NCBI RefSeq assembly: GCF_000236705.1
Contig: NC_016599.1
Span: 1,984,001 to 2,048,000, forward strand
Source: Owenweeksia hongkongensis DSM 17368
GTDB taxonomy: Bacteria > Bacteroidota > Bacteroidia > Flavobacteriales > Schleiferiaceae
Length of the DNA: 64,000 bases
Direction of reading: 5' to 3'
The translations under genes and the position numbers were made by a program. A model generated the notes under the pieces. That model was not told the origin of the DNA. It saw only the letters and a list, made by a program, of their open reading frames with translations, and did no database searches. Shown piece by piece: positions 26,650 to 35,672 of the stretch. Position 1 is the first letter of the stretch; every line of letters begins with the position of its first letter.

Positions 26650-27858
26650 TTAATCAAACAACAAATGCGCATCGGTGTAAGGCAAATCAAACCACTCGCC
26701 TATTGGCTTATTTACAAGCGTACCATTGCACACATACAAGCCTTTGCGTACCCCAGAATTTCTATGTAAAATCTCATCCACACCACCATATTCACCAATA
26801 GAAAGTAAGACTGGGCCAAGAATATTACTCAGGCTAAATGAAGCTGTACGACTTACACGCGAAGGAATATTAGGCACACAATAATGTACCACATCATATT
26901 TATTAAAAACAGGATTAGTGTGACTCATCAACTCGGAAGTTTCAAAACAACCACCTTGGTCAATGCTCACATCCACAATTACACTTCCGGCTTTCATCTT
27001 GCTCACCATATCCTCAGTAACTACACAAGGCGTCCTTCCAGACTCTGAACGAATGGCTCCAATGGCTACATCGCAACGCATTAAAGCTTTTTCAAGAATT
27101 TTCGGCTGAATCACACATGTGTAAATTGGCATATTACTGAGTGTATTTTGCAACCTACGAAGTCTGGAAAGTGAACGGTCAAAAACTTTCACATTGGCAC
27201 CAAGTCCCAGGGCTGTGCGTGCTGCATAAGTCCCAACGGTTCCCGCACCAATAATAACAATTTCAGTAGGTGGAACACCCGAAACTCCACCCAGCATAAA
27301 ACCCTTTCCGTTGTTGGCATTACTCAAATACTCAGCGGCAACAAGAACTGATGTATTCCCCGCAATTTCGCTCATACTACGAACTACAGGAATAATCCCA
27401 TCCTCATCTTCCATATTTTCAAAAGAAATGGCGGTCACCTTTTTCTCCATCAATTTTTGGAAGTAGCTTTTCTTTTGAGCTTTTAGCTGAAGCGCAGAAA
27501 TCAAAGTCTGGCGATGCTTCATCATATCCAGTTCCTTCAAAGATGGTGGCTCAACTTTTAGAATAATATCACTTTCGTAAACCTCTTCGGGTGAATACAC
27601 AATTTGAGCGCCAGCTTCTGAAAAGTCAGCATCTGTATAATTAGCTCCTTCTCCAGCTCCGGATTCAATGATTACATCATGGCCATTGTCACAAATGAGC
27701 AACACACCATCAGGTGTCAACGGCACTCGCTTTTCCTGAAAAGAAGTTTCCTTGGGGATACCAATTTTAAGGTCTGACTTCGCTGTTTTCACTTCGAGCA
27801 CTTCCTCCTGAGGCATCAGCTCAGATGATGAAAAAGATAAAAACCCGGGTTTACTCAT
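26650..27858 (-). CDS. ald: Alanine dehydrogenase
   Basis: An NAD-dependent enzyme interconverting alanine and pyruvate plus ammonia. The 402-residue protein has about 30 extra N-terminal residues relative to typical Ald, then the family start KIGIPKETSFQEKRVPLTP near 30, the catalytic-region motif KVEPPSLKEL near 98, the NAD fold VIIGAGTVGTYAARTALGLG near 205, and DVSIDQGGCFETSE near 297. The start overlaps the tsaE end by 8 nt, placing it in a tsaE-ald pair. Related PNT-domain enzymes such as pyridine nucleotide transhydrogenase alpha look similar but lack this C-terminus. Confidence 0.88.
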   Translation of the reverse strand: MSKPGFLSFSSSELMPQEEVLEVKTAKSDLKIGIPKETSFQEKRVPLTPDGVLLICDNGHDVIIESGAGEGANYTDADFSEAGAQIVYSPEEVYESDIILKVEPPSLKELDMMKHRQTLISALQLKAQKKSYFQKLMEKKVTAISFENMEDEDGIIPVVRSMSEIAGNTSVLVAAEYLSNANNGKGFMLGGVSGVPPTEIVIIGAGTVGTYAARTALGLGANVKVFDRSLSRLRRLQNTLSNMPIYTCVIQPKILEKALMRCDVAIGAIRSESGRTPCVVTEDMVSKMKAGSVIVDVSIDQGGCFETSELMSHTNPVFNKYDVVHYCVPNIPSRVSRTASFSLSNILGPVLLSIGEYGGVDEILHRNSGVRKGLYVCNGTLVNKPIGEWFDLPYTDAHLLFD

Positions 27859-28279
27859 TGGTGGCTGTTTTAATCACAAAATGTCGGTCATTTCCATCAA
27901 CAGAAATCTCAACCGTAGCGCAATCTTGAGGCAGTAAGTTACTAATTTTTTCAGGCCATTCTATAAGGCACTTGCTTCCGCTGTAAAGGTATTCATCAAT
28001 ACCCATATCCAAGGCCTCACTTTCATCATCTATCCGATACAAGTCAAAATGATAAACGATTTCACCGCTTGCCGATTGATACTCATTCACCAAAGAATAA
28101 GTAGGACTGCTAACCTCATCTTCTATTTCAAGTTCTTTGCAAATAGCCTTGATCAGCGTGGTTTTACCAGCCCCCATTTGCCCTTTAAGCAGAATTACAT
28201 CTTCGTCAATGGTATCCAATATCCAGCGAGCCACTTCTTGTAAATCATCAATAGAATGGCTGATTTTACTCAACATCAT
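27851..28279 (-). CDS. tsaE: tRNA t6A modification ATPase
   Basis: TsaE is the ATPase partner of TsaB/TsaD in making N6-threonylcarbamoyladenosine at position 37 of ANN-decoding tRNAs. The 142-residue length is typical. Walker A is LLKGQMGAGKTTLIKAI near residue 34; the later SSPTYSLVNEY segment near 60 and the FDLYRIDDE and LIEWPEKI segments are family signatures. Two ATGs (28279 and 28276) are possible. A TATATTTG box ends 4 nt before the first ATG, predicting a leaderless transcript. It overlaps ald downstream and follows porX by 17 nt. Confidence 0.95.
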   Translation of the reverse strand: MMLSKISHSIDDLQEVARWILDTIDEDVILLKGQMGAGKTTLIKAICKELEIEDEVSSPTYSLVNEYQSASGEIVYHFDLYRIDDESEALDMGIDEYLYSGSKCLIEWPEKISNLLPQDCATVEISVDGNDRHFVIKTATNE

Positions 28280-28283
28280 GTTG

Positions 28284-28291
28284 CAAATATA
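28284..28291 (-). promoter_or_regulatory. -7 promoter box abutting the tsaE start
   Basis: TATATTTG on the minus strand lies only 4 nt (CAAC) before the tsaE ATG, and inside the 3' flank of porX. The transcript would begin at or just inside the start codon. Confidence 0.5.
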
Positions 28292-28296
28292 ATTCG

Positions 28297-29850
28297 CTAA
28301 CGTGGGGTGAGCGTCACAAAAGGAACTATCATTTCCTCAAGCGATAAACCTCCATGCTGATAGGTATTGGAATAATACTTTACGTAGTGATTAAAATTAT
28401 TCGGATACGCGAAAAACAATGACTCCTTAGCAAACACAAATGTGGAATTGATATTTGGCTTTGGCAGATAAATATCTTCAGGATTTTTCACCTCATACAC
28501 ATCTTTAAACTGGTAACTCATGCCGCGACCAACCTTATATCTAAGGTTTGTGTTTACGCTTTTATCGCCCACCAATTTAGTCGGATCATCTACATTAATA
28601 GTACCGTGATCTGTTGTGATAATAAGTTTCACTTTTTTGTCAGCCAGTATTTTTATCATGTCCAACAGGGGCGAGTTTTGGAACCAACTTTTAGTCAATG
28701 AGCGATAAGCCTTGTCATTATCGGCAAGTTCTTTTATCACTTTCATATCGGTTTTAGCGTGAGAAAGCATGTCTACAAAATTGTATACCACCACATTAAA
28801 AGGGTTTACAAGCATGTTGGAAATATTATCCACCAGCTTCTTCCCTGCATTGTGATTTGTAATTTTCTTATACCCCACTTTCATGTCACCATGCCCAAGA
28901 CGCTTCATTTGGTCGAGTAAAAAATCTTCTTCATAGTTGTTTTTTCCCTCCTCATCATTATCATCTACCCACTTGTCACCAAATCGCTTCTTTATTTCCA
29001 AAGGCATCAATCCGCTAAAAATGGCATTTCTGGCATATTGGGTAGCCGTTGGTAAAATGCTGTAAAAGCTCTTTTCTTCGTCTGTAACATAATACTGCTC
29101 AATGATAGGCTTTATCACTTTCCACTGATCATAGCGCAGGTTATCAATTACTATGAGGCAAGTTTTATCGTTTGCTTTAATGCTTGGATTCACCCATTTT
29201 TTAAATAAGGTATGCGACATCACAGGAGCATCTTCACCATTATGTAACCAATCTTCATAGTTTTTAGAAATAAACTTGAAGAATTGCGAATTAGCTTCCT
29301 TTTTCTGCGTCAGTAAGATTTCATTCAAACCCTCATCTTCAAGTTGATCCAGCTCGAGCTCCCAAAAAATAAGTCTCTTATATAAATCTTCCCACCCTTC
29401 AAAGTCGTTCACCATGCTCATATCCATGGCTATTTGGCGAAACTCCTGCTGGTAGTTACTGGTAGTTTTTTCACTCACCAATCTACGGGTGTCCAGGTTC
29501 TTTTTTATAGAAAGTAAAATCTGTTTTGGATTTACAGGCTTAATTAGGTAATCTGAAATCTGAGAACCAATAGCATCCTCCATTATCGCCTCTTCCTCAC
29601 TTTTGGTAATCATTATCACTGGTATGGAATTGTTTTTAGACTTAAGCCTTTTCAAGGTTTCCAGCCCATCCATACCCGGCATATTTTCATCCAGAAAAAT
29701 TAAATCATAGCGCTTTTCGTCTACCATTTCCAGCGCCTCGGCACCATTATTTATTTTGTCTACACTGTATCCTTTGTCCTCCAAAAACATAATGTGAGGT
29801 TTTAGTAGATCTATTTCATCATCTACCCAAAGTATTTGAATATTGTCCAT
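28297..29850 (-). CDS. porX: T9SS regulator PorX (receiver plus PglZ domain)
   Basis: A 517-residue regulator of the type IX secretion system. The receiver domain (1-120) has D10/D11, the phosphoacceptor D54 in DLIFLDENMPGMDG, and the K in YLIKPVNPKQ. The C-terminal PglZ (alkaline-phosphatase-superfamily) domain shows VIDNLRYDQWK near 236, the nucleophile Thr in SILPTATQYARNAIFSG near 270, and ITTDHGT near 410. PorX from Porphyromonas has been reported to hydrolyse cyclic oligonucleotides in this domain; that is family knowledge. The partner kinase PorY is not in the window. Three T9SS cargos lie within this window (4.7, 21.8 and 51.2 kb). Confidence 0.95.
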   Translation of the reverse strand: MDNIQILWVDDEIDLLKPHIMFLEDKGYSVDKINNGAEALEMVDEKRYDLIFLDENMPGMDGLETLKRLKSKNNSIPVIMITKSEEEAIMEDAIGSQISDYLIKPVNPKQILLSIKKNLDTRRLVSEKTTSNYQQEFRQIAMDMSMVNDFEGWEDLYKRLIFWELELDQLEDEGLNEILLTQKKEANSQFFKFISKNYEDWLHNGEDAPVMSHTLFKKWVNPSIKANDKTCLIVIDNLRYDQWKVIKPIIEQYYVTDEEKSFYSILPTATQYARNAIFSGLMPLEIKKRFGDKWVDDNDEEGKNNYEEDFLLDQMKRLGHGDMKVGYKKITNHNAGKKLVDNISNMLVNPFNVVVYNFVDMLSHAKTDMKVIKELADNDKAYRSLTKSWFQNSPLLDMIKILADKKVKLIITTDHGTINVDDPTKLVGDKSVNTNLRYKVGRGMSYQFKDVYEVKNPEDIYLPKPNINSTFVFAKESLFFAYPNNFNHYVKYYSNTYQHGGLSLEEMIVPFVTLTPR

Positions 29851-29906
29851 ATTTTTGATGTCGTATTTGTACGCCTGTTATCATTAACAATTATGCCACA
29901 AAAGGT

Positions 29907-31118
29907 TTGAAGCAAACCAATAAGCTCAAGATACTAAACGACCCCATTTACGGGTTCATTACAATTCCAAGCGAATTAATTTTCGACCTTATAGAGCACC
30001 CTTATTTTCAGCGTCTTCGCAGAATTTCTCAGCTCGGACTTACCTACTTGGTGTACCCTGGTGCTTACCATACTCGCTTTCATCATGCGCTTGGCGCAAT
30101 GTTTTTGATGGGGCGAGCGGTAAACATTTTAAAGTCCAAAGGTCATGAGATTACCCGAGAAGAGGAAGAAGCGGTACAAATCGCTATCCTGCTTCACGAT
30201 ATAGGCCACGGGCCATTTTCTCACGCCCTCGAATATAGCATAGTTCCAGGAGTGGTACACGAAAAGCTTTCGCTTGAATTCATGAAAATTCTAAATGAGC
30301 AGTTTGACGGAAAGCTAAGCCTTGCTATTGAGATATTTACCAATAAGTATCATAAGCAATTTTTGCATCAGCTTATCAGCAGCCAGCTGGATATGGATCG
30401 CCTGGATTATTTACGCAGAGACAGTTTTTACACCGGTGTAACCGAAGGACAGGTAAACACCGAACGATTGATCAGCATGCTCAATGTAGCCGATGATCAC
30501 ATTGTGGTAGACAGCAAAGGAATTTATAGTGTAGAAAAATTTCTGGTGTCCAGAAGACTCATGTACTGGCAAGTGTATCTGCACAAAACCGTGCTTAGCG
30601 CAGAGTTTCTGCTCATCCAAATTTTGAAAAGAGCCAAAGACATTTACTCCAGTGATCTTGCGCTACCAGCTGTTTTGAAACCATTTGTAGCTGGAACTTT
30701 TAATAAGGAATATAAAGATCTTATTCCCCAGTATGCCCTGCTCGATGACTATGATGTGATGGCAGCCATCAAGGAATGGACCTTTAGTTCTGATAGAGTT
30801 TTAAGAAGCCTTTCTGAAATGCTAATCAACCGAAAGCTCCTTGGCGTAAAGGTGAGCGAGGAAATTATTTCTGAAAAGGCTTTATCTCTGAAAAGAAAAG
30901 AGATTCAAGATAGATTTGGTTTTACAGAAGAAGAGGTAAAATACTTTGTGTTTACCGAACCCATGTCAAATAATGCTTACAATTCTAATCATGACGGCAT
31001 CAATTTGCTGTATAAAAATGGTGATTTGATAGATATCGCTCAAGCCTCTGACCAATTAAATATCACCGCATTAAGCAAGCCCGTAGTGAAGCACTTTTTA
31101 TTTTACCCAAAGCCTTAA
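29907..31118 (+). CDS. HD-domain phosphohydrolase (dNTPase-like)
   Basis: A 403-residue HD-superfamily protein, likely a metal-dependent nucleotide or phosphate-ester hydrolase of the dGTPase-like group. It begins [17 protein letters not shown]; metal ligands are in [11 protein letters not shown] near 52 and [16 protein letters not shown] near 95, with a later [16 protein letters not shown] segment near 163. The start is a TTG at 29907; the ATG at 29893 runs into a stop after five codons. It diverges from porX and leads into lpxD, a conserved-looking arrangement. The physiological substrate is unknown. Confidence 0.9.
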   Translation: MKQTNKLKILNDPIYGFITIPSELIFDLIEHPYFQRLRRISQLGLTYLVYPGAYHTRFHHALGAMFLMGRAVNILKSKGHEITREEEEAVQIAILLHDIGHGPFSHALEYSIVPGVVHEKLSLEFMKILNEQFDGKLSLAIEIFTNKYHKQFLHQLISSQLDMDRLDYLRRDSFYTGVTEGQVNTERLISMLNVADDHIVVDSKGIYSVEKFLVSRRLMYWQVYLHKTVLSAEFLLIQILKRAKDIYSSDLALPAVLKPFVAGTFNKEYKDLIPQYALLDDYDVMAAIKEWTFSSDRVLRSLSEMLINRKLLGVKVSEEIISEKALSLKRKEIQDRFGFTEEEVKYFVFTEPMSNNAYNSNHDGINLLYKNGDLIDIAQASDQLNITALSKPVVKHFLFYPKP

Positions 31119-31149
31119 ACACAAAGGTAAGGCGGCACCAAAAATTTAA

Positions 31150-31157
31150 TACTTTTG
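31150..31157 (+). promoter_or_regulatory. -7 promoter box abutting the lpxD start
   Basis: TACTTTTG matches TAnnTTTG and ends 5 nt before the lpxD ATG at 31163, implying a leaderless or nearly leaderless mRNA for the lipid A operon. No -33 TTG is seen. Confidence 0.5.
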
Positions 31158-31162
31158 GCCGA

Positions 31163-32188
31163 ATGGAATTTTCAGCACAACAAATAGCCGAACTCCTTGA
31201 TGGCGAGATAGAAGGCGATGCGAATGCAGTAGTAAATCGCCTGGCAAAAATCGAGGAAGGTGAACCGGGGAGTCTTAGTTTTTTGGCCAACCCTCAATAT
31301 GCCCCCTATATATATGAAACCGAAGCTTCAATTGTAATTGTAAATAAAACCTTTGAAGCTGAGAAACCTGTTAAGACAACGTTACTTCGTGTAGAAGATG
31401 CTTACGCTTGCTTTGCCAAGCTCTTGGATCTTTATAACCAGATGCGCCACAACAAAACTGGCATTGAGAAGCAAGCCATAGTAAGTGAGTCAGCTACCAT
31501 AGGTGAAGACGTGTACATAGCAGGAACCAGCTACATTGGAGACAATGTGACTATCGGTAAAAACACTAAGATATATCCAGGCTCCTACATAGGCGACAAT
31601 GCTATAATTGGCGAAAATTGCATTATTAATAGCGGAGTGAAAATATATGCTGATTGCCAAATCGGGAATAGTGTAACATTGCACAGTGGTGTAATAGTAG
31701 GAGGTGATGGTTTTGGCTTTGCGCCAAATAGCGAAAACTCCTATGACAAAGTTGCCCAAATTGGAAACGTAATCATTGAAGATCATGTGGAAGTGGGTGC
31801 CAACACCACAATAGACCGTGCTACCTTAGGAAGTACCATTATCCGCAAAGGAGCAAAAATTGACAACCTTATACAGATTGCTCACAACGTGGAGATTGGT
31901 GAAAACACTGTAATTGCTGCTCAAACCGGAGTTGCTGGCTCTACCAAAATTGGCAAAAACTGCATGATTGGTGGACAAGTGGGAATCATTGGCCACCTGA
32001 CTATTGGTGACAATGTAAAGATTGCAGCACAGAGTGGTATTGGCAGTAACATTAAAGATGATGAAATCGTTCAGGGCTCACCCGCCTTCAACCTAAGAGA
32101 ATACAAAAAATCATACGTGTATTTCAGAAAGCTCTCAAAGATGGCTGACGAAATAGATGAACTGAAAAAACTTATTGCTAACAAGTGA
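31163..32188 (+). CDS. lpxD: UDP-3-O-acylglucosamine N-acyltransferase
   Basis: LpxD adds the N-linked hydroxyacyl chain in lipid A synthesis. The 341-residue protein has the N-terminal uridine-binding domain (1-100, [18 protein letters not shown], then [14 protein letters not shown]) and a left-handed hexapeptide-repeat helix (about 110-310) with the catalytic-region motif ITIGDN and the [10 protein letters not shown] loop near 178, followed by a short C-terminal helix. Its stop overlaps the LpxC start cluster. Promoter just 5 nt upstream of the ATG. A second LpxD-like protein is encoded at 35673. Confidence 0.96.
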   Translation: MEFSAQQIAELLDGEIEGDANAVVNRLAKIEEGEPGSLSFLANPQYAPYIYETEASIVIVNKTFEAEKPVKTTLLRVEDAYACFAKLLDLYNQMRHNKTGIEKQAIVSESATIGEDVYIAGTSYIGDNVTIGKNTKIYPGSYIGDNAIIGENCIINSGVKIYADCQIGNSVTLHSGVIVGGDGFGFAPNSENSYDKVAQIGNVIIEDHVEVGANTTIDRATLGSTIIRKGAKIDNLIQIAHNVEIGENTVIAAQTGVAGSTKIGKNCMIGGQVGIIGHLTIGDNVKIAAQSGIGSNIKDDEIVQGSPAFNLREYKKSYVYFRKLSKMADEIDELKKLIANK

Positions 32189-33588
32189 TGATGATGAATC
32201 AACAGACCCTAAAGAATTCTATAAGCGTGCAAGGTGTGGGATTACACACAGGAGCAAATGTCACACTTACTTTCAACCCCGCTCCAGAAAATCATGGCTT
32301 CGTATTTAAGCGTACAGACCTTCCTGATGGGCCCACTATTCCTGCTTTCGCAAGAAATGTGATTAGCACCGATAGAGGAACTACAATTGGCCAAGGAGAT
32401 GCCGTGGTAAATACCGTAGAGCATGTTTTAGCTGCTTTAGTAGGACTTGGAGTAGACAACTGCCTTATTGAAATTGACGGATTGGAAACTCCTATCATGG
32501 ATGGTAGCTCCAAGTTTTTTGTTGAGGCCATTGAAAAAGTTGGCCTAGAGGTTCAGAAGGCTGAACGGGATTACTTTGAAGTAAAAGAGCCAATTTATTT
32601 TGAGTTAAAAGATGAAGGCATTGAGATAATGGCCCTCCCTGCAGATGAGTATGGCCTTACCGTAATGGTAGATTATGAGACTCGTGTACTTGGAAGTCAA
32701 AATGCTAGCATTGACAGCATCACTTCTTTTAAAAACGACATTGCAAACGCTCGTACTTTTAGCTTTTTGCATGAATTAGAGTTTTTGCTTGAGCACGGCC
32801 TTATAAAGGGTGGAGACCTTAACAATGCCATTGTGTATGTAGATAAGGAGCTTTCTACAGAAGCAATGGAAAAGCTTAAAAAAGCGTTCAAAAAAGACAA
32901 TGTAGCTATTAAGGCAAACGGCATATTGGATAACCTAGATCTTCATTATCCAAATGAAGCGGCTCGTCACAAGCTACTTGATGTAGTGGGTGATTTAGCT
33001 TTGGCCGGAAAGCCTATAAAAGGTAGAATTATAGCTACAAAGCCAGGACATAAAGGCAACACTGAATTTGCCAAATTGCTTGAAGCAAAAATTAAAGAAG
33101 AGGCTAAAAAGCCAAATGTTCCTGAATATGATCCCAACCGCGAACCAGTTCTTGACGTAAACGGAGTAATGGGATTACTTCCCCACCGCCCGCCATTTTT
33201 ATTGGTTGATAAAATTATTGAGCAAACCGAAACAATGGTAGTGGGAGTGAAAAGTGTGACCATGAACGAAAACTATTTTGTAGGTCACTTTCCTGGGGCA
33301 CCAGTAATGCCAGGTGTACTGCAAGTTGAAGCCATGGCTCAGGTAGGCGGGATATTAGCACTAAGTGCTGTGTCAGATCCCGAAAATTACCTTACTTATT
33401 TTATGAAAATTGATAACGTAAGATTTAAGAGTAAAGTGGTACCTGGAGACACTTTGGTATTTAGACTTACATTGTCACAGCCTATCCGTAGAGGGATTGT
33501 GCAAATGCATGGAGAAACATTTGTAGGGAACAAATTGGTAAGCGAGGCCGACATGATGGCCCAGATTGTAAAAGAAAAAAACAACTAA
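32188..33588 (+). CDS. lpxC/fabZ: Fused LpxC deacetylase and FabZ dehydratase
   Basis: A bifunctional protein. Residues 1 to about 300 are the zinc-dependent UDP-3-O-acyl-GlcNAc deacetylase LpxC (committed step of lipid A synthesis), with SISVQGVGLHTG near the start, VNTVEHVLAALVGLG near 75 and HKLLDVVGDLALAG near 255. Residues about 320-466 are the 3-hydroxyacyl-ACP dehydratase FabZ: LLPHRPPFLLVDKI, then HFPGAPVMPGVLQVEAMAQ with the active-site His and Glu. This fusion is characteristic of Bacteroidota. Four start codons are stacked (GTG 32185, ATG 32188, 32191, 32194); the ATG at 32188 shares a base with the lpxD TGA. Confidence 0.96.
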   Translation: MMMNQQTLKNSISVQGVGLHTGANVTLTFNPAPENHGFVFKRTDLPDGPTIPAFARNVISTDRGTTIGQGDAVVNTVEHVLAALVGLGVDNCLIEIDGLETPIMDGSSKFFVEAIEKVGLEVQKAERDYFEVKEPIYFELKDEGIEIMALPADEYGLTVMVDYETRVLGSQNASIDSITSFKNDIANARTFSFLHELEFLLEHGLIKGGDLNNAIVYVDKELSTEAMEKLKKAFKKDNVAIKANGILDNLDLHYPNEAARHKLLDVVGDLALAGKPIKGRIIATKPGHKGNTEFAKLLEAKIKEEAKKPNVPEYDPNREPVLDVNGVMGLLPHRPPFLLVDKIIEQTETMVVGVKSVTMNENYFVGHFPGAPVMPGVLQVEAMAQVGGILALSAVSDPENYLTYFMKIDNVRFKSKVVPGDTLVFRLTLSQPIRRGIVQMHGETFVGNKLVSEADMMAQIVKEKNN

Positions 33589-33654
33589 TTCGGCAAGATT
33601 AAAGCTTTTAGCTTTTCTTGAAAAAATATTTTGCCTAAACGTAAATTACGATAA

Positions 33655-34437
33655 ATGAATCAGCCGCTAGCATACGTTCACCCATCAGCCAAAATTGCCA
33701 ATACTGTGGTAATTGAGCCGTTTACTACTATTCACAAGAATGTAGAAATTGGCGAAGGAACCTGGATTGGTTCTAATGTTACCATAATGGAAGGTGCCCG
33801 AATTGGAAAAAATTGTCGCATTTTTCCAGGAGCAGTGATTTCTGCCATTCCGCAAGATTTGAAGTTTGAAGGTGAAGATAGCCTAGTGGTGATTGGTGAC
33901 AACACAACCATCCGTGAGTGTGTTACTATAAACCGAGGTACCAAAGCTTTAGGAAAAACGGTTGTTGGAAAAAACTGCCTAATCATGGCTTGTGCACACA
34001 TTGCGCATGACTGCGTGATTGGCGACAATTGCGTTATTGTAAATGGCGTGCTTATGGCTGGCCATGTAGAGATGGGTGACTGGGCTATTGTTGGTGGTTT
34101 ATCGGCCATTCAGCAGTTTGCAAAAATAGGGACCCATGCTTTTGTAGGTGGTGGTTCTTTGGTAAGAAAAGATGTTCCTCCATTTGTAAAAGCTGCCAAA
34201 GAGCCTATTTCGTATGCCGGAATTAATTCTATTGGCTTACGTAGAAGAGGTTATGACAACGATCAGATCAACGAGATTCAAAATATCTATCGTATCCTTT
34301 TCCAAAAAAATTACAACACCACACAGGCTGTAGACATTATCGAAACTGACTTTGAAGCTACTGCAGATAGAGATGAGATTATCACCTTTATTCGTAATTC
34401 TCAAAGTGGTATCATGAAGGGTTTCCGACTAGACTAG
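33655..34437 (+). CDS. lpxA: UDP-N-acetylglucosamine acyltransferase
   Basis: LpxA makes the first acylated lipid A intermediate. The 260-residue length fits the family, with hexapeptide repeats from residue 2 to about 190 (AYVHPSAKIANTVVIEPFTT, then IGEGTWIGSNVTI), the catalytic His in ACAHIAHDCVIGDN near 118, and a helical C-terminal domain with GINSIGLRRRGYDNDQI near 192. It lies 66 bp after lpxC/fabZ and 9 bp before the ABC ATPase gene, within the operon. Confidence 0.96.
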   Translation: MNQPLAYVHPSAKIANTVVIEPFTTIHKNVEIGEGTWIGSNVTIMEGARIGKNCRIFPGAVISAIPQDLKFEGEDSLVVIGDNTTIRECVTINRGTKALGKTVVGKNCLIMACAHIAHDCVIGDNCVIVNGVLMAGHVEMGDWAIVGGLSAIQQFAKIGTHAFVGGGSLVRKDVPPFVKAAKEPISYAGINSIGLRRRGYDNDQINEIQNIYRILFQKNYNTTQAVDIIETDFEATADRDEIITFIRNSQSGIMKGFRLD

Positions 34438-34446
34438 AAACCTACA

Positions 34447-35073
34447 ATGGAGGTAATCCTAGAAAATTTAAGCAAGTCTTTTGGTAAGCAAAATGTAATT
34501 GAAAATGTAGATTACATTTTTCACCAAGGCAATCGTCACGCCATTTTGGGTGGAAACGGTAGTGGAAAAAGCACATTGCTTCAAATGATTTACGGGTCAC
34601 TTACACCAACTTCAGGCAATTTAAATTACCAGCTTCGCGGCACTAGTATAAAGCAAGAAGACGTGGTTTTTAAAACCACACTTGCCAGCCCCTACCTGGA
34701 ACTTATAGAAGAGCTTACCGCAAAAGAGTTTCTTACCTTTTACAGTAAGTTTAGAAATTTCAGAAAGGGTATCTCCCCCGATGAAATTTTAGAATATTGT
34801 TACCTCACAGCTTCCGCTAAAAAAGAAATACGCAACTTTAGTTCAGGCATGAAACAAAGACTCAGGCTAAGTTTAGCTCTTTTTACGGAGTCAGAAATGG
34901 TTTTGCTTGACGAACCCATCTCCAACCTCGATCCTCAAGGCATGGAGTGGTATCAAAAGTTGGTAAACGAACAGCTAGTTGAGCGCACCCTGATAGTAGG
35001 TAGCAACTTTGACGAAAGAGAGATGGGCTTTTGCCCACACAGGCTTGAGATTCAAAGCCTGAATAGATCATAA
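34447..35073 (+). CDS. Stand-alone ABC transporter ATPase
   Basis: A 208-residue ABC ATPase with Walker A GGNGSGKST near residue 37, signature NFSSGMKQRLRL near 133 and Walker B MVLLDEPISNLDP near 155, with no membrane part in the window. It begins 9 bp after lpxA and is followed by efp with its own promoter. Its short length resembles drug-export or gliding-associated ATPases, but the permease cannot be named. Its position between lpxA and efp suggests a role in envelope biogenesis; that is inference from context. Confidence 0.85.
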   Translation: MEVILENLSKSFGKQNVIENVDYIFHQGNRHAILGGNGSGKSTLLQMIYGSLTPTSGNLNYQLRGTSIKQEDVVFKTTLASPYLELIEELTAKEFLTFYSKFRNFRKGISPDEILEYCYLTASAKKEIRNFSSGMKQRLRLSLALFTESEMVLLDEPISNLDPQGMEWYQKLVNEQLVERTLIVGSNFDEREMGFCPHRLEIQSLNRS

Positions 35074-35077
35074 AGTT

Positions 35078-35085
35078 TAACTTTG
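35078..35085 (+). promoter_or_regulatory. -7 promoter box for efp
   Basis: TAACTTTG matches TAnnTTTG and lies 15 nt before the efp ATG, giving a leader of roughly 8 nt. It would add expression of efp independent of the lipid A genes. Confidence 0.55.
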
Positions 35086-35100
35086 CCAAAATTTAAATAA

Positions 35101-35667
35101 ATGGCTTCAACTTCAGATATCCGTAATGGATTGTGCATCCAGTTTAACAATGCACCATGGCAGATTATAGAATTCTTACATGTAAAGCCTGGTAAAGGCC
35201 CTGCTTTTGTAAGAACAAAATTGAAAAATCTTGATAACGGTAAAGTATTAGATCACACCTTTCCAAGTGGTTTTAAGCTAGATGTAATCCGTATCGAAAA
35301 CAGAACTTATCAGTTTTTATATGATGATCCATCTGGGCATCACTTTATGAATATGGATGATTACAATCAAATCACTATTCCTAAAGAACTTATCAACGCA
35401 CCTCAGTTCTTGAAAGAAGGAATGGAGTGCAATGTACTTTTTCATGCGGATGAAGACAGACCAATGGTTTGCGAATTGCCGCAAAAAGTAGCTCTAGAAA
35501 TAACCTACACCGAGCCTGGAATAAAAGGTGATACTGCCACCAACACACTTAAGCCTGCCACAGTAGAAGGTGGTGCCGAAGTACGTGTTCCTTTATTTAT
35601 TGGCGAAGGCGAAAAGATTTGGATTGATACTGCCTCTGGCGACTATAAAGAACGCTACAAAGACTAG
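35101..35667 (+). CDS. efp: Translation elongation factor P
   Basis: EF-P relieves ribosome stalling at polyproline stretches. The 188-residue protein has the KOW-like first domain with K32 in the HVKPGKGPAFVRTKL loop, the residue modified in many bacteria, then the two OB-like domains ending PLFIGEGEKIWIDTASGDY. The modifying enzyme is not visible in the window. It sits between the ABC ATPase and a second LpxD-like gene, with a promoter box 15 nt upstream. Confidence 0.97.
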   Translation: MASTSDIRNGLCIQFNNAPWQIIEFLHVKPGKGPAFVRTKLKNLDNGKVLDHTFPSGFKLDVIRIENRTYQFLYDDPSGHHFMNMDDYNQITIPKELINAPQFLKEGMECNVLFHADEDRPMVCELPQKVALEITYTEPGIKGDTATNTLKPATVEGGAEVRVPLFIGEGEKIWIDTASGDYKERYKD

Positions 35668-35672
35668 GTAAA

